64,000 nt of DNA from Paraglaciecola sp. L3A3 (GTDB lineage: Bacteria; Pseudomonadota; Gammaproteobacteria; Enterobacterales; Alteromonadaceae): the NCBI RefSeq assembly GCF_009796765.1, contig NZ_CP047023.1, forward strand, positions 3,083,501 to 3,147,500, read 5' to 3'. Shown here in pieces: positions 19,658 through 29,606 of this stretch. Positions within the stretch are counted from its first letter, which is position 1; each line of letters opens with the position of its first letter. A model generated the notes under the pieces. That model searched no databases. It saw nothing but the letters and a program-made list of their open reading frames with translations, and was not told where the DNA came from. The position numbers and the translations under genes are program-made.

Positions 19658-19687
19658 CCACACACCTTGTAATACTTAAAAATGAAA

Positions 19688-19700
19688 CTTGTAGTACAAG
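19688..19700. promoter_or_regulatory. Putative GntR (FadR-subfamily) operator for the dgoKA operon
   Basis: The 13-bp palindrome CTTGTAGTACAAG fits the TNGTNNNACNA consensus known for FadR-subfamily GntR regulators. It overlaps the end of the -10 hexamer and the predicted start of transcription, so a bound repressor would block initiation. The FadR-type regulator encoded about 250 bp away is the natural candidate. Confidence 0.65.
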
Positions 19701-19726
19701 ATAGATTTATCCTAAAAGAATGTCAA
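19698..19726 (-). promoter_or_regulatory. Sigma70 promoter of the dgoKA operon
   Basis: On the minus strand a perfect -35 TTGACA (19726-19721) is followed after 17 bp by -10 TATCTT (19703-19698). Transcription would begin near 19691, about 34 bases before the dgoK ATG. Confidence 0.75.
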
Positions 19727-19953
19727 TATTTAAAAGGCCAACTGTATTAACATTAGTTTTACCTGTTGATTTAAAAGGTTATTTATTTGTTAAAATTAAA
19801 GGTGCTGTAGACAAGAAATATAGCTGAAACTTTCAAAGAGAAATGATTTAAAACAGCATTCAATAGACAAATATTCTTAGTGAATAAGTCGATTGGGTGA
19901 ATCAATAAAGGGGAAAATTGAACTTAACTATCAGTTATATTTTAGATATGAGG

Positions 19954-20676
19954 TCAGCCAATATGGGAGATATAGTTAGGCTCAGCTTCTTGGTTTTTTC
20001 TAATAGCGTTTAAAACTATCACCCGAGTTTGCTCTCTTGCCGCATCAGGTTGACGTAACCGAATTGCCTCTAACAATTTAACATGTTCTGCTACTGCAGG
20101 TTTACTTTCTGGTAAATTTTTATCCATAGTATGACTGAAAGACAAAACCAAACCTTTAGACAATACATCACCAATAGCAATAATAAATGGATTATGTGAA
20201 GCGATTAATAACGCCCGATGAAATTTAATATCACCTTGATTAAACAAAGAACGATCACCTTGCTCAACCCCTTGCTGCATTTCATCACAAGCCTCTTCCA
20301 TCAGGAAAAGATCTTTAGCTGTAGCATTAAGTGCTGCTAGAGCTGATGTATTTGGTTCAAAAATAAGACGAGCAGCCATAAGATGTGACAGATCACTATG
20401 GTTCACTTTTATACTACTAAGCCAACCGAGAATATCATGATCGAGCCAGTTCCAAGTTTCACTAGCATTAACAAAACTGCCTTTTTTCGGAATAATAGTC
20501 ACCATTCTTTTAGCAGATAAAGCTTGCAGGGCACTGCGAACAGTAGTACGAGATAGCTTAAAATCTTTAGCCAACTCATTTTCACTGGGTAATAATGTGC
20601 TTTCAGGATACTCAGAACTCAGAATTTTTTTAGCTATAGTCTCGATTAAATTAGCGGTCGCTGTCTGGGGTGCCAT
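19954..20676 (-). CDS. GntR-family (FadR subfamily) regulator
   Basis: This 240-residue regulator has an N-terminal winged helix-turn-helix (about 8-75: LLPSENELAKDFKLSRTTVR then SALQALSAKRMV) and an all-helical FCD ligand-binding domain (about 95-225). The FCD domain contains the metal-ligand histidines typical of the group in KFHRALL and EHVKLLEAI. It probably represses the downstream sugar operon until the sugar acid or its keto-deoxy derivative appears. A palindrome TGTTGCAACA lies about 50 bp before its start and could serve autoregulation. The regulator lies directly upstream of dgoK on the same strand. Confidence 0.88.
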   Translation of the reverse strand: MAPQTATANLIETIAKKILSSEYPESTLLPSENELAKDFKLSRTTVRSALQALSAKRMVTIIPKKGSFVNASETWNWLDHDILGWLSSIKVNHSDLSHLMAARLIFEPNTSALAALNATAKDLFLMEEACDEMQQGVEQGDRSLFNQGDIKFHRALLIASHNPFIIAIGDVLSKGLVLSFSHTMDKNLPESKPAVAEHVKLLEAIRLRQPDAAREQTRVIVLNAIRKNQEAEPNYISHIG

Positions 20677-20838
20677 ATAAACTTATAAAAAATGATGAAA
20701 ATCAAGTAAGAAGGCTACCTTGATGTTGCAACAAGTTCAATACTTACGGCCACTTAGAGTAAAGAGTTGCCTGAATGTAAAAAGCTGAATATAAGTGTGT
20801 GTTGTCAACTACCTTACAATTAATGTGTCATAAATCGG

Positions 20839-20866
20839 CAAAAAAAAGGAGCATTTAAGCTCCTGA
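20839..20866 (-). terminator. Rho-independent terminator of the DUF2059 gene
   Basis: On the minus strand, the AGGAGC/GCTCCT stem with a six-base loop is followed by seven T residues. It lies just downstream of the DUF2059 stop codon. Confidence 0.85.
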
Positions 20867-20897
20867 TTTTATGGTAATTAATTTTATTAGTTACGAA

Positions 20898-21338
20898 TTA
20901 ATTCGCCTTTTCAGCTTTTAACTTAGCATGTTTCTGCATCACTTCTTGAAACACTCTTTGTCCCCATTGCTGACCAATTTGCATAGACTCTTGCATAATG
21001 GCCGGTTGTGAAGCCAATAATTTTTGTCCAGAAGGTGTTTTGTAAAAAGCTAAAATCGCTTGAATATCAACTTCTGATAAATTCTTTTGATACACAGGAA
21101 TAATGTTATTCATTAAATCCTTCATATCCATACTAACCATCACATCTTGCCAAAACTCTTCAGACGCTTCTGGGATCGCTTGTTTTAAAGCAGGTATCAT
21201 CTGGTTCATCATCATAGTGCCCATTTGTTCTGCACCAGAAATATTCATTAATTCTTTAACACTATCTTCTTTAGCTGGCTGAGCCTGAGATGCCAAAGAG
21301 CAAGTTAACAGCATAAGGCCTAACATGACTTTTTTCAT
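20898..21338 (-). CDS. Periplasmic DUF2059-family protein
   Basis: This protein of about 146 residues has a Sec signal peptide (MKKVMLGLMLLTCSLASQAQ) and a helical DUF2059 domain (KELMNISGAEQMGTMMM, then YQKNLSEVDIQAILAFYKTPSGQKLL). I place the start at 21338 because AGGA lies eight bases upstream and the signal peptide then begins at the first residue; a longer in-frame start 17 codons upstream gives an unlikely leader. The function of DUF2059 proteins is not known. It is a single gene with its own terminator. Confidence 0.82.
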   Translation of the reverse strand: MKKVMLGLMLLTCSLASQAQPAKEDSVKELMNISGAEQMGTMMMNQMIPALKQAIPEASEEFWQDVMVSMDMKDLMNNIIPVYQKNLSEVDIQAILAFYKTPSGQKLLASQPAIMQESMQIGQQWGQRVFQEVMQKHAKLKAEKAN

Positions 21339-21530
21339 TTTTATTCCTAAATCATTAAATTCTGTCGTTATTGTAAAGCAGAATGACATGAGTAGATAGA
21401 CACCAGAAAAAGCAGTAACTTCTATAAACCAACTCGTTCCCTTGACAGTTTCAAGTATTTGAGTTCGAAATACCGCAAAATAAATAGCCCACAGTCTTAG
21501 TTGGGTATATTAATTTGTTAAGGAAAGCAC

Positions 21531-21896
21531 CTACCATTTCAGAAACTGAATACTAAGAGGGTAAACCCATAATTGACCATCATTCGCTTTAATACTAGCA
21601 ACAATCGCAAAGACAAAATTAAGCAAGGCTAATATCAACAAGCCTATGATCCCTATAAATATAAAAACCAAAATTCCGCAAACTATAGAATATATAAATA
21701 AACTGATTAACCAATTGATCGTAGCTTTGCCGTGTTTATCAATTTCCTCATTTTGATCTTTATTCATTGCCCACATCACTATAGGTAGAATAAAACCTAG
21801 TCCTGGAATGATGATACTAGTCAATTGACTTAGATGAATCATCATACAATAGGTATTTAAAGGCATTCCCCAATACTCTTGTCGATTTTCAGTCAT
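21531..21896 (-). CDS. DUF4870 small membrane protein
   Basis: This protein of about 121 residues has three hydrophobic segments and a DUF4870 pattern (MMIHLSQLTSIIIPGLGFILP, cited in part as HLSQLTSIIIPGLGF; then KDQNEEIDKHGKATINWLIS). The start at 21896 is supported by a strong AAGGAGAG ribosome binding site. Upstream in-frame methionines lack one. The family is widespread in inner membranes without a defined role. The gene stands alone. Confidence 0.8.
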   Translation of the reverse strand: MTENRQEYWGMPLNTYCMMIHLSQLTSIIIPGLGFILPIVMWAMNKDQNEEIDKHGKATINWLISLFIYSIVCGILVFIFIGIIGLLILALLNFVFAIVASIKANDGQLWVYPLSIQFLKW

Positions 21897-22211
21897 ATTG
21901 CTCTCCTTGTAATAATTCAAATACATACCCGTTTGATTTTGATGGGCACACATAAAAGCGGTTTTAGCCGCCGCATTTTCTATTTTACTACTTTGCCTTG
22001 AACATCAAGTTTTTTCAATTTTATTGCGCTGTTTTAACCTAGCTAGAGTATGTCGTGATAGGCAGTTACACAAAATTAGTTACAGGCTCAAAAAAACCAG
22101 AAATATTGGTATGTAATCCGAATTTTAAAAGGCTTTAATCCGTTTGTACCTATCACTGTAATTGGCTATTTTAGACTGAGCATAAACCTTTCTATAATTT
22201 GAACTCTATAC

Positions 22212-23003
22212 TTAATCAAAGCCATTGATATAGAACTTCATATTTTTTACCACGTCATACTTTTGCATACTAACCTTGCTATTACTGGCGAAATAATCCG
22301 ATAAATATGTTGTATTTTCTCGAGATAACTTTATATCAAATTCACAAGCCTTAGATGTAAGCAAAACATCATCTTCAATCTTCACTTCGAATCGCATATT
22401 ACGTGCTAACTCCGCCAGTGGCACGTAGTAAGAGCCTGTATCTAGAGCCGTCCATGTTTCATTTTCATTATCGGTATCAAGCTCTAGATCTTCTTCTATT
22501 GCGAAACATTTAATATGTCCATCCACACTAACCTGCCCTTCTGGGTTAGCAGGGGACCAATTTAACTTAGGTGTTTCACCATCATAAAATGTGTCGCCAG
22601 CTTGTGGACTAGAAATTTGAAAACTAGCAGGTGCATCTATATCGAAACTAACACTTTCAAAACCGGTACGATTAAAAGAAAAATTGAAAACCCCTAACTC
22701 CCCTTCAGTTTGGATACTTGCTTCATAGTCAGTATCGATAATATCTTTGTCTTCAGAAAGCGCTTCAGGCGTACCATTAAAGCTAACCACTAAATGATCA
22801 CCATCGACTAAAATAATGCTATTACCTAGGGCGTGTTTTTCTCTAAACTCAGCATTAATTTTGATAAGTCCAGTGGGGGATTCTTCTGTCATTTTTATCG
22901 ATAAATATATATCTTGGTTATCTACCTCAGATGAATCGGTAGAACAAGCAGACAAAGCTATTGCCACTGGCAATATGGCCAAGATCTTTAGTAACTTAAA
23001 CAA
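22212..23003 (-). CDS. Putative lipoprotein of unknown function
   Basis: This is a 263-residue protein with a lipoprotein signal (lipobox ALSAC, Cys20). The rest is acidic and beta-rich, with a possible Ig-like segment (ASFQISSPQAGDTFYDGETPK cited in part: FQISSPQAGDTFYDGE). I do not recognise a family. The start appears to be TTG at 23003, with GGA nine bases upstream; the nearest upstream ATG runs into a stop after two codons. No conserved neighbours suggest a function. Confidence 0.65.
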   Translation of the reverse strand: MFKLLKILAILPVAIALSACSTDSSEVDNQDIYLSIKMTEESPTGLIKINAEFREKHALGNSIILVDGDHLVVSFNGTPEALSEDKDIIDTDYEASIQTEGELGVFNFSFNRTGFESVSFDIDAPASFQISSPQAGDTFYDGETPKLNWSPANPEGQVSVDGHIKCFAIEEDLELDTDNENETWTALDTGSYYVPLAELARNMRFEVKIEDDVLLTSKACEFDIKLSRENTTYLSDYFASNSKVSMQKYDVVKNMKFYINGFD

Positions 23004-23114
23004 TCTATATTTCCATTTGTTAATTTTAAAAAGTCTATAGCATCGAATTGAATTAATAGAATTGAGAATTCACGCTATGATTTAGTACGAATAATGCAAT
23101 CAAATGAATACTAA

Positions 23115-23211
23115 CCTAAAGGCAGTAACCCCTTTGACTTTATCAACTTAGCAGCTGCTAGGGACTGCTTTTAAACAGCCTCATGCAGCAACAGTCTGCT
23201 GCTCTTTTTTT
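23115..23211 (+). ncRNA. Candidate small RNA ending in an orphan terminator
   Basis: On the plus strand a hairpin GCAGCA/TGCTGC (23185-23190 with 23197-23202) is followed by a T-rich tail, yet no plus-strand gene lies upstream of it. Before it are further paired elements: GCAGT (23122-23126) with ACTGC (23164-23168), CCCT (23130-23133) with AGGG (23160-23163), TTGA/TCAA, and a self-complementary AGCAGCTGCT (23150-23159). The whole could fold into a compact structured RNA. A TATGAT lies at 23076-23081, but no matching -35 is obvious. The 5' end is therefore a guess. Confidence 0.35.
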
Positions 23212-23229
23212 ATTATGCTTTTCTTGCTG

Positions 23230-24306
23230 TTATTTCTTGGGGATTAACCTTAAATGCACTGTGACTTCTTCACGGTTATGGTACAAATGTTTAGCTTGCA
23301 GCTCATATTTTTTAATTTCATTAGCCAACATCACTTGTTGAATAATTTGCAAAGCCCCTTGTACCGATTCATAACGTTTTTTCATTGGTAACTTAAGATT
23401 AAACATAGCTTCTTTACAGCGTTCCTCGGCTACCCAGGTGGCCATTAATTTAGCCACACGTTGCGGTTGCTCGATCATGTCGCATACCAGCCAGTAGATG
23501 TTGTTCTTCTTTGGCTGAAATTTGAAACCATCCTCAGGACAATAAGTTACCTGCCCTGTTTCCATTAAGGCTTCGTCCATTGCACCATTATCGACAGCTT
23601 GTACAAACATACCTCTTTGTACTAATTGATAAGTCCAGCCACCAGGACATGCGCCTAAATCGACGGCATATAAACCACCTTGTAACCTAGTATCGTGCTC
23701 TTCTTTAGGGATGAACACTTGAAAGGCTTCATCTAATTTTAAGGTAGAACGGCTAGGCGCTGCATGAGGAAACTTCAAACGCAATATGCCTAATGGTAAA
23801 GGCGAATTATTATTACTAAATGAGTAACCCACATAAGCAGTGTCATTACTGGTAAAAAAGATATGTGCTACCGGTTTAGTGCTGTTTTCTTTAGCTGTTA
23901 ATTTATTACGTTTACGTAAAGCTTGTCTTAGAGGCACACTAATTTTGCGGCAAAACTTAGATAACTCTCTACCCTCTGTGGTATCAGCGTATTCGACTCT
24001 TAACTCGCCGCATAAAGGAAAACCATCAAAAGCAGCCAAAATAGGACTGACTCTATCGGCCACATCCATATTTTCAATCACAGCTTGGCAAGCAAACATT
24101 TGTCTTGCGAATACCAAACTATCAAAGGTTAATTTTTTAGCTAACAATTCTGCTTGTTCTGGCTGATAACAGTTAAATAACACGTAACCAGTATTATTTT
24201 TAGCTTGTGGATAACCGTAAACTTCTAGTGCACTGGCTTTATCTTGTACTTCATTGGCCACATCACTCTCAAAACCACTACGACAATATAATAATAAACC
24301 GGCCAT
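23230..24306 (-). CDS. rlmM: 23S rRNA 2'-O-ribose methyltransferase RlmM
   Basis: This 358-residue enzyme has an N-terminal THUMP-like domain and a C-terminal Rossmann methyltransferase domain. The SAM-binding segment is VDLGACPGGWTYQL, and the catalytic region includes WLVCDMIEQP and FNLKLPMKKRY. It 2'-O-methylates C2498 of 23S rRNA (E. coli numbering). Length is close to the E. coli enzyme (366). It overlaps by one base the upstream DUF423 gene, forming a two-gene unit. Confidence 0.95.
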   Translation of the reverse strand: MAGLLLYCRSGFESDVANEVQDKASALEVYGYPQAKNNTGYVLFNCYQPEQAELLAKKLTFDSLVFARQMFACQAVIENMDVADRVSPILAAFDGFPLCGELRVEYADTTEGRELSKFCRKISVPLRQALRKRNKLTAKENSTKPVAHIFFTSNDTAYVGYSFSNNNSPLPLGILRLKFPHAAPSRSTLKLDEAFQVFIPKEEHDTRLQGGLYAVDLGACPGGWTYQLVQRGMFVQAVDNGAMDEALMETGQVTYCPEDGFKFQPKKNNIYWLVCDMIEQPQRVAKLMATWVAEERCKEAMFNLKLPMKKRYESVQGALQIIQQVMLANEIKKYELQAKHLYHNREEVTVHLRLIPKK

Positions 24307-24680
24307 TAGTTACTCCCTTTAATTGTTGATACCAATAAAAGTGCCCAACCAGTAATAAAACATAACCCCCCTAAGGGTGTGATGGGACCAAACCATTTCA
24401 CTTGAGTGATAGCTAACATATATAAACTACCACTAAAAAACACTATGCCAGCCAGCATAAAACCGCCGCTCCATAACAATAAAGATTGTGGCATTTGACG
24501 ATGTAAAATGACTAATAGAATAATCGCCAGACTATGATACATCTGGTATTGCACACCTGTTTGAAAGGTATTCAACATACTTTCGGACAAAGTGTTTTTT
24601 AGACCGTGAGCGGCAAACGCTCCCAAAATAACGGATAACATGGCGCTTAATGCGGCAACACTTAATAATATTTTCATCAT
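24306..24680 (-). CDS. DUF423 (YgdD-type) membrane protein
   Basis: This 124-residue protein has four hydrophobic segments. The family signature LGAFAAHGLK lies near residues 20-29, followed by FQTGVQYQMYHSLA and the closing PLGGLCFITGWALL. It is an inner-membrane protein of unknown function. Coupling with rlmM (ygdE in E. coli) matches the E. coli ygdD-ygdE neighbourhood. Confidence 0.9.
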   Translation of the reverse strand: MMKILLSVAALSAMLSVILGAFAAHGLKNTLSESMLNTFQTGVQYQMYHSLAIILLVILHRQMPQSLLLWSGGFMLAGIVFFSGSLYMLAITQVKWFGPITPLGGLCFITGWALLLVSTIKGSN

Positions 24681-24801
24681 AGAACTGGGATCTTCATTTG
24701 ATAAATAAGGAAAAAATTGGCGGTATATTATAGCAAAACAACCGCCCTTGTTGGTTTGTTATCTGTAGTGGATACACTTCACTCGAGTTCAGTTGAGTCA
24801 A

Positions 24802-25452
24802 TCATAACTTAGTTTTTGTCACTTGAGATTTGATAAAGTCCTCAACTGCTTTCACCACTATGTTTAAATTCTGTTCAAGGGTATAACCCGAGGCTTTTCT
24901 TGGTTTAAAACTATGATCACCATCGACTAAATAACGGACACTTATCTGTTTTGACAAAGGATAGTTAACCACTTCTTCACGACTGCCAAACGTGTCTCGT
25001 TCACCCTGTAAAATCAGCATAGGTTTTGTGATGTCTGCAAGATGTTCGGTGCGTAATTTTTCTGTTTTAGCAGGAGGATGAAAGGGATAGCCCATACAAA
25101 TACAACCCTTGGCTTTAGACTCTTCAAGTAGCATACTGGCCATTCGCCCGCCCATTGATTTACCGCCAATAAATATGGGTAAATCAGTATCTAGTTCACT
25201 TAGTACTTGATTAAAATGCGCTAACAACTTGTCGGCTCTGTCTGGCGGCCGTCGTTTACCTAACTCTAGTGCTAACTGCATATAGGCAAAATTAAAGCGC
25301 ACAACATTAATATTTCTCATGGCTAGCTGTTCAGCCATATACTGCATAAACTCACTATCTTGGCCAGCCCCTGCACCATGAGCAAAAACAAACGTAGCAA
25401 TAGGGCTTGCTTTGTCCAAGGACAAGGCTGGATTAATTAAAGTTTTGATCAT
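24802..25452 (-). CDS. Alpha/beta-hydrolase, KANL3/Tex30-like
   Basis: This is a 216-residue cytosolic alpha/beta-hydrolase. The oxyanion region is FAHGAGAGQDSEFM, the nucleophile elbow GGKSMGGRM holds the catalytic Ser, the acid lies in LQGERDTFG, and the His is in DGDHSFKPRK. The pattern resembles the Tex30/KANL3-like family; the natural substrate is unknown. Its first 20 bases overlap the end of the upstream LysR gene, so the two are probably co-expressed. Confidence 0.82.
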   Translation of the reverse strand: MIKTLINPALSLDKASPIATFVFAHGAGAGQDSEFMQYMAEQLAMRNINVVRFNFAYMQLALELGKRRPPDRADKLLAHFNQVLSELDTDLPIFIGGKSMGGRMASMLLEESKAKGCICMGYPFHPPAKTEKLRTEHLADITKPMLILQGERDTFGSREEVVNYPLSKQISVRYLVDGDHSFKPRKASGYTLEQNLNIVVKAVEDFIKSQVTKTKL

Positions 25453-26341
25453 TTTGTTCTTTTTCTACTTCGGTTAATAACCAATCTCGGAAAGCAGTGA
25501 TCTTCCCCAAATCGGCTTGTGATTGATGGCACACCAAATAATAAGCATCTTTAGTGATAAGTTTTTCTTCAAACGGACAAATCAAACGACCGGCTTCTAT
25601 TTCACCTCGAGTTAAAACACTATGACCAAGCGCGATACCTTGACCTAATGCCGCAGCTTGTTGTACCAACATTGAATGACTAAAAATCGGCCCATGATTA
25701 ACATTAACGCCCAGTACATTAAAATGCCTGATCCACTCTTGCCATGCCTCACGGGTCGAGTCGTGTAATAAAGTATGTTTACCCAGGTCATCTAAATGTT
25801 TTAAAGGTAAGTCACCTTGAAACAACATAGGTGAACATACGGGTGCTAAATATTCGGTGTGTAATTTATCAGCCACTAAACCCGGCCATTTTCCCCGTCC
25901 ATAATAAATAGCGACATCTACGTCATCCACTAAAAAACCTTCATTACCGTTTACAGCTTGAATACGCACATCTATATCTGGGTTCAATAAGCTAAATTGA
26001 TTAAGTCTTGGCACTAACCATTGAATGGCAAAACTAGTTTGTAAAGCCACGGTAATTGCGCCTTTTTCGCCCTTCACTAACAAACGTTCAGTTGCTTCAT
26101 TGAGGGATTTAAAAATATCTTTCAAATCGAGGTAATAACTCTGGCCTTCTTCAGTCAAAAACAAGGCACGTTTTTTTCTAATAAAAAGTTTCATGGATAA
26201 AAACTCTTCGAGGGCTTTTATTTGGTGACTGACTGCGGCTTGGGTCACAAATAATTCATCAGCTGCACGGGTGAAACTTAAGTGCCTAGCGGCGACTTCA
26301 AAAGCTTTCAAGGCATTTAACGGGGGTAATCGACGATTCAT
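25433..26341 (-). CDS. LysR-family regulator, GcvA-like
   Basis: This 302-residue protein opens with MNRRLPPLNALKAFEVAARH and the HTH segment LSFTRAADELFVTQAAVSHQ, close to the GcvA/AmpR branch of LysR proteins. The effector domain covers about 90-295. In E. coli GcvA controls glycine cleavage, but no gcv genes are near, so the target is unknown. It overlaps the downstream hydrolase gene by 20 bases. Confidence 0.88.
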   Translation of the reverse strand: MNRRLPPLNALKAFEVAARHLSFTRAADELFVTQAAVSHQIKALEEFLSMKLFIRKKRALFLTEEGQSYYLDLKDIFKSLNEATERLLVKGEKGAITVALQTSFAIQWLVPRLNQFSLLNPDIDVRIQAVNGNEGFLVDDVDVAIYYGRGKWPGLVADKLHTEYLAPVCSPMLFQGDLPLKHLDDLGKHTLLHDSTREAWQEWIRHFNVLGVNVNHGPIFSHSMLVQQAAALGQGIALGHSVLTRGEIEAGRLICPFEEKLITKDAYYLVCHQSQADLGKITAFRDWLLTEVEKEQNDQNFN

Positions 26342-26560
26342 GCTTATATGTATCTATGACTATATATAAGTGCTTATTAAAGCATTAGTTTTTCTAATGC
26401 ACAACCACAAAAAAAGTCATTTTATCTAGCATAAAATACTAGCTACAATTCGAGCCGTGGTAGAAATAATCGTTTTAAAACAATAATTAACACCACTTAG
26501 CAGATTAACAAAAAAATACATTTATATAAATTTAACATTACTAAACTTAAGGTTAACAAT

Positions 26561-26872
26561 ATGAAAACATTATTTACAAAAAGTACTATCGCAGCCATCA
26601 CTCTGGTTACTGCTTTATTTTCTCAAACAATTAACGCCAAAATTGCTAAGCCAGCTGAAGCGCCTGTTGAGAACAAGGTTGAATTTGACTTATTAACTGA
26701 ATTCAACAGCGTAATCGCGACTATGTTAGGTGATGTAGAAAAACCTGCTATCCAAAAGACTATTGCCAAACAACTAAATGCAGATACAGTGCAATTTAAA
26801 GCAGATGAACTAGTTCAAGAAGTTGATAAAACACTACCTAAATTCAAATTTAAAGTCGTGATAAAAGACTAA
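26561..26872 (+). CDS. Small secreted protein of unknown function
   Basis: This is a 103-residue protein with a clear Sec signal peptide (residues 1-26, cleavage near INAKIA). The mature part is a short, lysine- and glutamate-rich helical chain (FDLLTEFNSVIATMLGDVEK). I recognise no domain. It stands alone between divergent units, and a long imperfect inverted repeat follows it. Confidence 0.6.
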   Translation: MKTLFTKSTIAAITLVTALFSQTINAKIAKPAEAPVENKVEFDLLTEFNSVIATMLGDVEKPAIQKTIAKQLNADTVQFKADELVQEVDKTLPKFKFKVVIKD

Positions 26873-26911
26873 ATATTACATTTTGTTTATCTGCCTGTTA
26901 ACAACCTCTTA

Positions 26912-26979
26912 GTAAGTTAGACGCTGTGTGGCCGCAATATTATTCATTTAATATATGCCAGTCACACAGCACAACTTAC
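26912..26979. other. Long imperfect inverted repeat
   Basis: GTAAGTT (26912-26918) pairs with AACTTAC (26973-26979) and GCTGTGTG (26923-26930) with CACACAGC (26963-26970), around a 32-base centre. It lies between the small secreted gene and the end of kdsA. No T-run follows on either side, so it is not a standard terminator. Confidence 0.4.
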
Positions 26980-27024
26980 CACCCATTCCCTAGGTTCATA
27001 CTTTTAAACATTTTTTATTTACTG

Positions 27025-27888
<864 letters not shown>

Positions 27889-28131
27889 CTACTTTGGGTT
27901 GTTAATTAAGTGAAGCATATCAAGCCCATCCCTTGGTGCATATCTGAAAAGTGGACCAACAACTTAAACTGTTACAATTTGACTAATATAAATAGTAACA
28001 AATCTGCATATTTTCAGGCATAAAAGTAGCGATTACACTAAATAACCCGTAAAATGCGCGGTTCGATTTTGCTGTATAAAATGTTATTTATACAGATGCT
28101 GAAATGATTGAAAAAGGTTAGTAAAATCCGC

Positions 28132-29568
28132 ATGACAAAAAAGCTATTTATTAAAACTTGGGGTTGCCAAATGAACGAGTATGACTCGGAAAAAATGGCA
28201 AACCTATTAGACTCTACTCACGGTTATGAGGCTACAGAAACAGCTGAAGAAGCGGATGTTATCTTGCTAAACACTTGTTCAATTCGTGAAAAAGCCCAAG
28301 AAAAAGTATTCCATCAATTAGGTCGTTGGAAAAATCTTAAAAAAGACAAACCAGGCTTGATTATTGGTGTAGGTGGATGTGTCGCTTCACAAGAAGGTGA
28401 CACTATTCGTAAACGCGCGCCTTTTGTCGATATGGTATTTGGTCCACAAACATTGCATCGTTTACCCGAAATGATTAATCAAATCAAAGGCGGCAGTAAA
28501 TCAGTTATTGATATCAGCTTTCCTGAGATTGAAAAGTTTGACCGTTTACCCGAACCTAAAGCTGATGGACCTACGGCCTTTGTTTCTATTATGGAAGGCT
28601 GTTCAAAATATTGTACTTTCTGTGTGGTGCCATATACCCGTGGAGAAGAAGTCAGTCGCCCAGTGGATGATGTGTTACTAGAAATAGCCCAACTTGCCGA
28701 ACAAGGTGTTCGTGAAGTGAATCTGTTAGGGCAAAACGTTAACGCATTTAGAGGCAATAATTTTGATGGCACAGTGTGTACTTTTGCCGAGTTGTTGGAA
28801 TTAGTCGCCTCTATTAATGGTATTGACCGAATTCGTTATACAACGTCTCATCCAGTAGAATTTACTGATGATATTATCGATGCTTATGCCACTATTCCTG
28901 AATTAGTCGATCACTTACATCTACCTGTACAATCTGGTGCTGACCGAATTCTTAATATGATGAAGCGCGGCCATACGGCTATTGAGTATAAATCTAAGAT
29001 CCGCAAATTAAGAAAAATTCGTCCGAATTTAAGTATGTCTTCAGATTTTATCATTGGTTTCCCTGGTGAGACAGATGACGACTTTGAAGCCACAATGGAC
29101 TTAATTCAAGCGATGGATTTTGATCTTAGTTTTAGCTTTATTTACAGCGCACGTCCCGGTACACCTGCAGCTGATTTACCAGACGATGTCACTGAAGATA
29201 CCAAAAAATTACGTTTAAGTTTGTTACAACAGCGCATTAACCAACAAGCATTACGTATTGCTCGTAACATGTTAGACACTGAACAACGTATTTTGGTTGA
29301 AGGCCCATCCAAGAAAAACCCTATGGAATTATCAGGTCGTACTGAAAATAACCGTGTGGTCAATTTTGAAGGCACACCAGATATGATTGGTCACTTTGTT
29401 GATATCAAAATCACCGAAGTCTTTGCTAATTCATTACGGGGTAATGTTGTCAGAACAGAAGCTGAAATGGCCCTACGGAATGACTTATCTCCAGAAGCTA
29501 TTTTAGCAAAAAATAATGCAACAACAGATGATTTGGGTGTAGCCACCTTTTCGCCAGCACAATTATAG
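28132..29568 (+). CDS. miaB: tRNA-2-methylthio-N6-dimethylallyladenosine synthase
   Basis: This protein of about 478 residues is a radical-SAM methylthiotransferase. The N-terminal UPF0004 domain carries cluster cysteines in [22 protein letters not shown] and GGCVAS. The radical-SAM motif is CSKYCTFC, and a C-terminal TRAM domain follows. It methylthiolates i6A37 in tRNAs reading UNN codons. I chose the ATG at 28132, which gives the family-typical [15 protein letters not shown] start; a TTG eight codons earlier is possible. First gene of the conserved miaB-ybeZ-ybeY-corC-lnt operon. Confidence 0.97.
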   Translation: MTKKLFIKTWGCQMNEYDSEKMANLLDSTHGYEATETAEEADVILLNTCSIREKAQEKVFHQLGRWKNLKKDKPGLIIGVGGCVASQEGDTIRKRAPFVDMVFGPQTLHRLPEMINQIKGGSKSVIDISFPEIEKFDRLPEPKADGPTAFVSIMEGCSKYCTFCVVPYTRGEEVSRPVDDVLLEIAQLAEQGVREVNLLGQNVNAFRGNNFDGTVCTFAELLELVASINGIDRIRYTTSHPVEFTDDIIDAYATIPELVDHLHLPVQSGADRILNMMKRGHTAIEYKSKIRKLRKIRPNLSMSSDFIIGFPGETDDDFEATMDLIQAMDFDLSFSFIYSARPGTPAADLPDDVTEDTKKLRLSLLQQRINQQALRIARNMLDTEQRILVEGPSKKNPMELSGRTENNRVVNFEGTPDMIGHFVDIKITEVFANSLRGNVVRTEAEMALRNDLSPEAILAKNNATTDDLGVATFSPAQL

Positions 29569-29606
29569 ACCTATAAATTTAGCTAATTACCAAAAGAGAA
29601 ATTTCA

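Noticed and set aside
28108-28131. Upstream TTG start for miaB
   Set aside because: The ATG at 28132 gives the N terminus typical of the family; the eight extra residues match nothing.
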